Positions 63,258 to 64,000 of a stretch of DNA of 64,000 nt are shown here, in pieces. The stretch lies in the NCBI GenBank assembly GCA_025353725.1, contig JANXOF010000044.1, positions 1 through 64,000 on the forward strand, given 5' to 3'. A model generated the notes under the pieces. It worked only from the letters and a program-made list of their open reading frames with translations. It was not told the origin of the DNA and ran no database searches. The stretch's first letter is position 1. Each line of letters opens with the position of its first letter. Made by a program: the position numbers and the translations under genes. The stretch comes from Polyangiaceae bacterium. Lineage in GTDB: Bacteria; Myxococcota_A; Polyangia; Polyangiales; Polyangiaceae.

Positions 63258-63710
63258 ATGCCCGACAACGAATCGAAGCCACCGAAACGAGTTGCCTTCT
63301 CAACGCTTCCGCCCCCGGAAAGCGACGACGACATGTACAGCGCCTCCACGAAGGTCGGACAGGCCTCCGAAGAGCTGCTCGCTCTCGTGCGCGCGTCGGA
63401 GGAAGAACGGTTACTCCAAAGTCAGGCTCTGTCGGTCGACGACGAGGCCACCATCGTCGGTTCGAAGGACGTCGCTGCGTTTACGGCGCGACCGCGCGAA
63501 GTAGCGCGGGCGAGCGCCTTACCTTCGGCTCCGCCGTCACGGGGCTCATCGAAGCACGTCACGATCTCCACCCGAGTCTCCTCTCCTGCTGCTCGCCGCG
63601 AGACGAGCGCGACGAGCGCGACGAGCAGCACGGAAGGCCTTCCACCGGCGACCTCTATTGTGCTCTTGTTCGCGGTCGTCACGCTGGTGCTCGCGGCGCT
63701 CGTTCGTTGA
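63258..63710 (+). CDS. Hypothetical tail-anchored membrane protein
   Basis: 150 aa from ATG 63258. The first 120 residues are polar, Ser/Ala/Pro/Arg-rich and probably disordered (MPDNESKPPKRVAF, then ELLALVRASEEERLLQSQAL). The C-terminus is one hydrophobic helix (TSIVLLFAVVTLVLAALVR) with an Arg as the last residue, a tail-anchor layout. A family is not recognised. The next gene starts 39 bp downstream. Confidence 0.7.
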   Translation: MPDNESKPPKRVAFSTLPPPESDDDMYSASTKVGQASEELLALVRASEEERLLQSQALSVDDEATIVGSKDVAAFTARPREVARASALPSAPPSRGSSKHVTISTRVSSPAARRETSATSATSSTEGLPPATSIVLLFAVVTLVLAALVR

Positions 63711-63749
63711 GCGTGGAACTCCAGCGGCTCTTTAGCCTGGAGATTACCT

Positions 63750-64000
63750 ATGTCGAACCGAATCCTGGGCGCCGCGTGCGGCGTCTTCGTGCTCACGCTT
63801 GCGGCGTGTCCGAAAAAGACGGAGTCCGTGCCGGACGCGGCCGTCGAGCCCATCGTTCCCGTTGCGGTAGCCCCCACCACGCCCGCGCCCGTCGTGGACG
63901 CCGCGACCCCGCTCGTCGGCGCTGCAAGCACGGCGGCCGCGGCAAAATCAGCCACCTCGCCGACCGTGGTCGATGCGAGTGTCGCGAGCCCCGACGCTGC
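63750..64000 (+). CDS. Lipoprotein, N-terminal part (runs off window end)
   Basis: ATG 63750 with GGAG at 63739-63742 opens a frame that is still open at 64000 (about 83 codons). It reads MSNRILGAACGVFVLTLAAC, a signal with the lipobox LAAC, then PKKTESVPDAAVEPIVPVAV and an Ala/Pro/Val/Thr-rich linker. The mature domain lies outside the window, so function cannot be inferred. Confidence 0.75.
   Translation, partial: MSNRILGAACGVFVLTLAACPKKTESVPDAAVEPIVPVAVAPTTPAPVVDAATPLVGAASTAAAAKSATSPTVVDASVASPDA

Noticed and set aside
63422-63955. 177-codon minus-strand frame near the window end
   Set aside because: It is antisense to the tail-anchored protein and the lipoprotein start, both of which have better starts and signals; the product is low-complexity.

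Overview
High-GC (about 63-68%), gene-dense bacterial chromosome segment, most likely a Myxococcota (Polyangia-like) bacterium. This is inferred from content: many lipoproteins with Cys lipoboxes, a Ser/Thr kinase with an extracytoplasmic tail, an FHA plus sigma-54 regulator, IgGFc-binding-type and TIG-domain surface proteins, RCC1 and formylglycine-enzyme (SUMF1/FGE) remnants, and a eukaryotic-type isoleucyl-tRNA synthetase. No rRNA, tRNA, CRISPR array, intact insertion sequence or phage genes were found.

Layout. 1-8415 is an acyl/lipid biosynthesis block: an alpha-oxoamine synthase (serine palmitoyltransferase/AONS family), a ketosynthase translationally coupled to a His-less ketosynthase partner, a fatty-acyl-AMP ligase and two acyl carrier proteins. 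It is interrupted by a graveyard (1.9-3.2 kb) holding a truncated Lnt-like nitrilase and a frameshifted rhomboid. 8.7-16 kb: an isoleucyl-tRNA synthetase with a large insertion, a helical hypothetical protein and an exported HExxH protein. 16-17.5 kb: a decayed AAA/DUF4143 ATPase. 17.6-24.7 kb: a PHP-domain hydrolase, divergent to an alpha-amylase fused in one frame to a radical SAM/SPASM domain, then a Fur/PerR-type regulator with a palindromic operator and a catalase-peroxidase that carries a lipoprotein signal. 24.8-32.1 kb: surface lipoproteins ending in a 240-bp imperfect inverted-repeat element.

32.2-38.5 kb is housekeeping-like (MrfA-type helicase, LspA, Gmk, DUF507, a TIGR04552-like protein). 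39.4-42.4 kb is a tightly overlapped envelope operon (lipoprotein, SH3/beta-barrel protein, DUF4266 lipoprotein with a Gly/Cys tail, DUF3570 outer-membrane protein). 43-49.6 kb holds signalling and envelope genes (kinase, TPR protein, substrate-binding lipoprotein; convergently an FHA/sigma-54 activator, a membrane protein and cytochrome c). 49.7-57.5 kb is panB followed by a convergent operon for reductive pyrimidine catabolism (PreT/PreA, amidohydrolase, aminotransferase, semialdehyde dehydrogenase) without dihydropyrimidinase. 57.6-64 kb holds a beta-propeller-like lipoprotein, a HerA-like ATPase, a broken RCC1 gene, an alpha/beta hydrolase lipoprotein, a tail-anchored protein and the start of another lipoprotein.

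The most unusual items are the amylase-radical SAM fusion, the ketosynthase/oxoamine synthase/FAAL/ACP block, the lipoprotein catalase-peroxidase, the long inverted repeat at 31.85-32.09 kb, and the DUF4266/DUF3570 operon. All function calls rest on motif recognition by eye; no database search was run.
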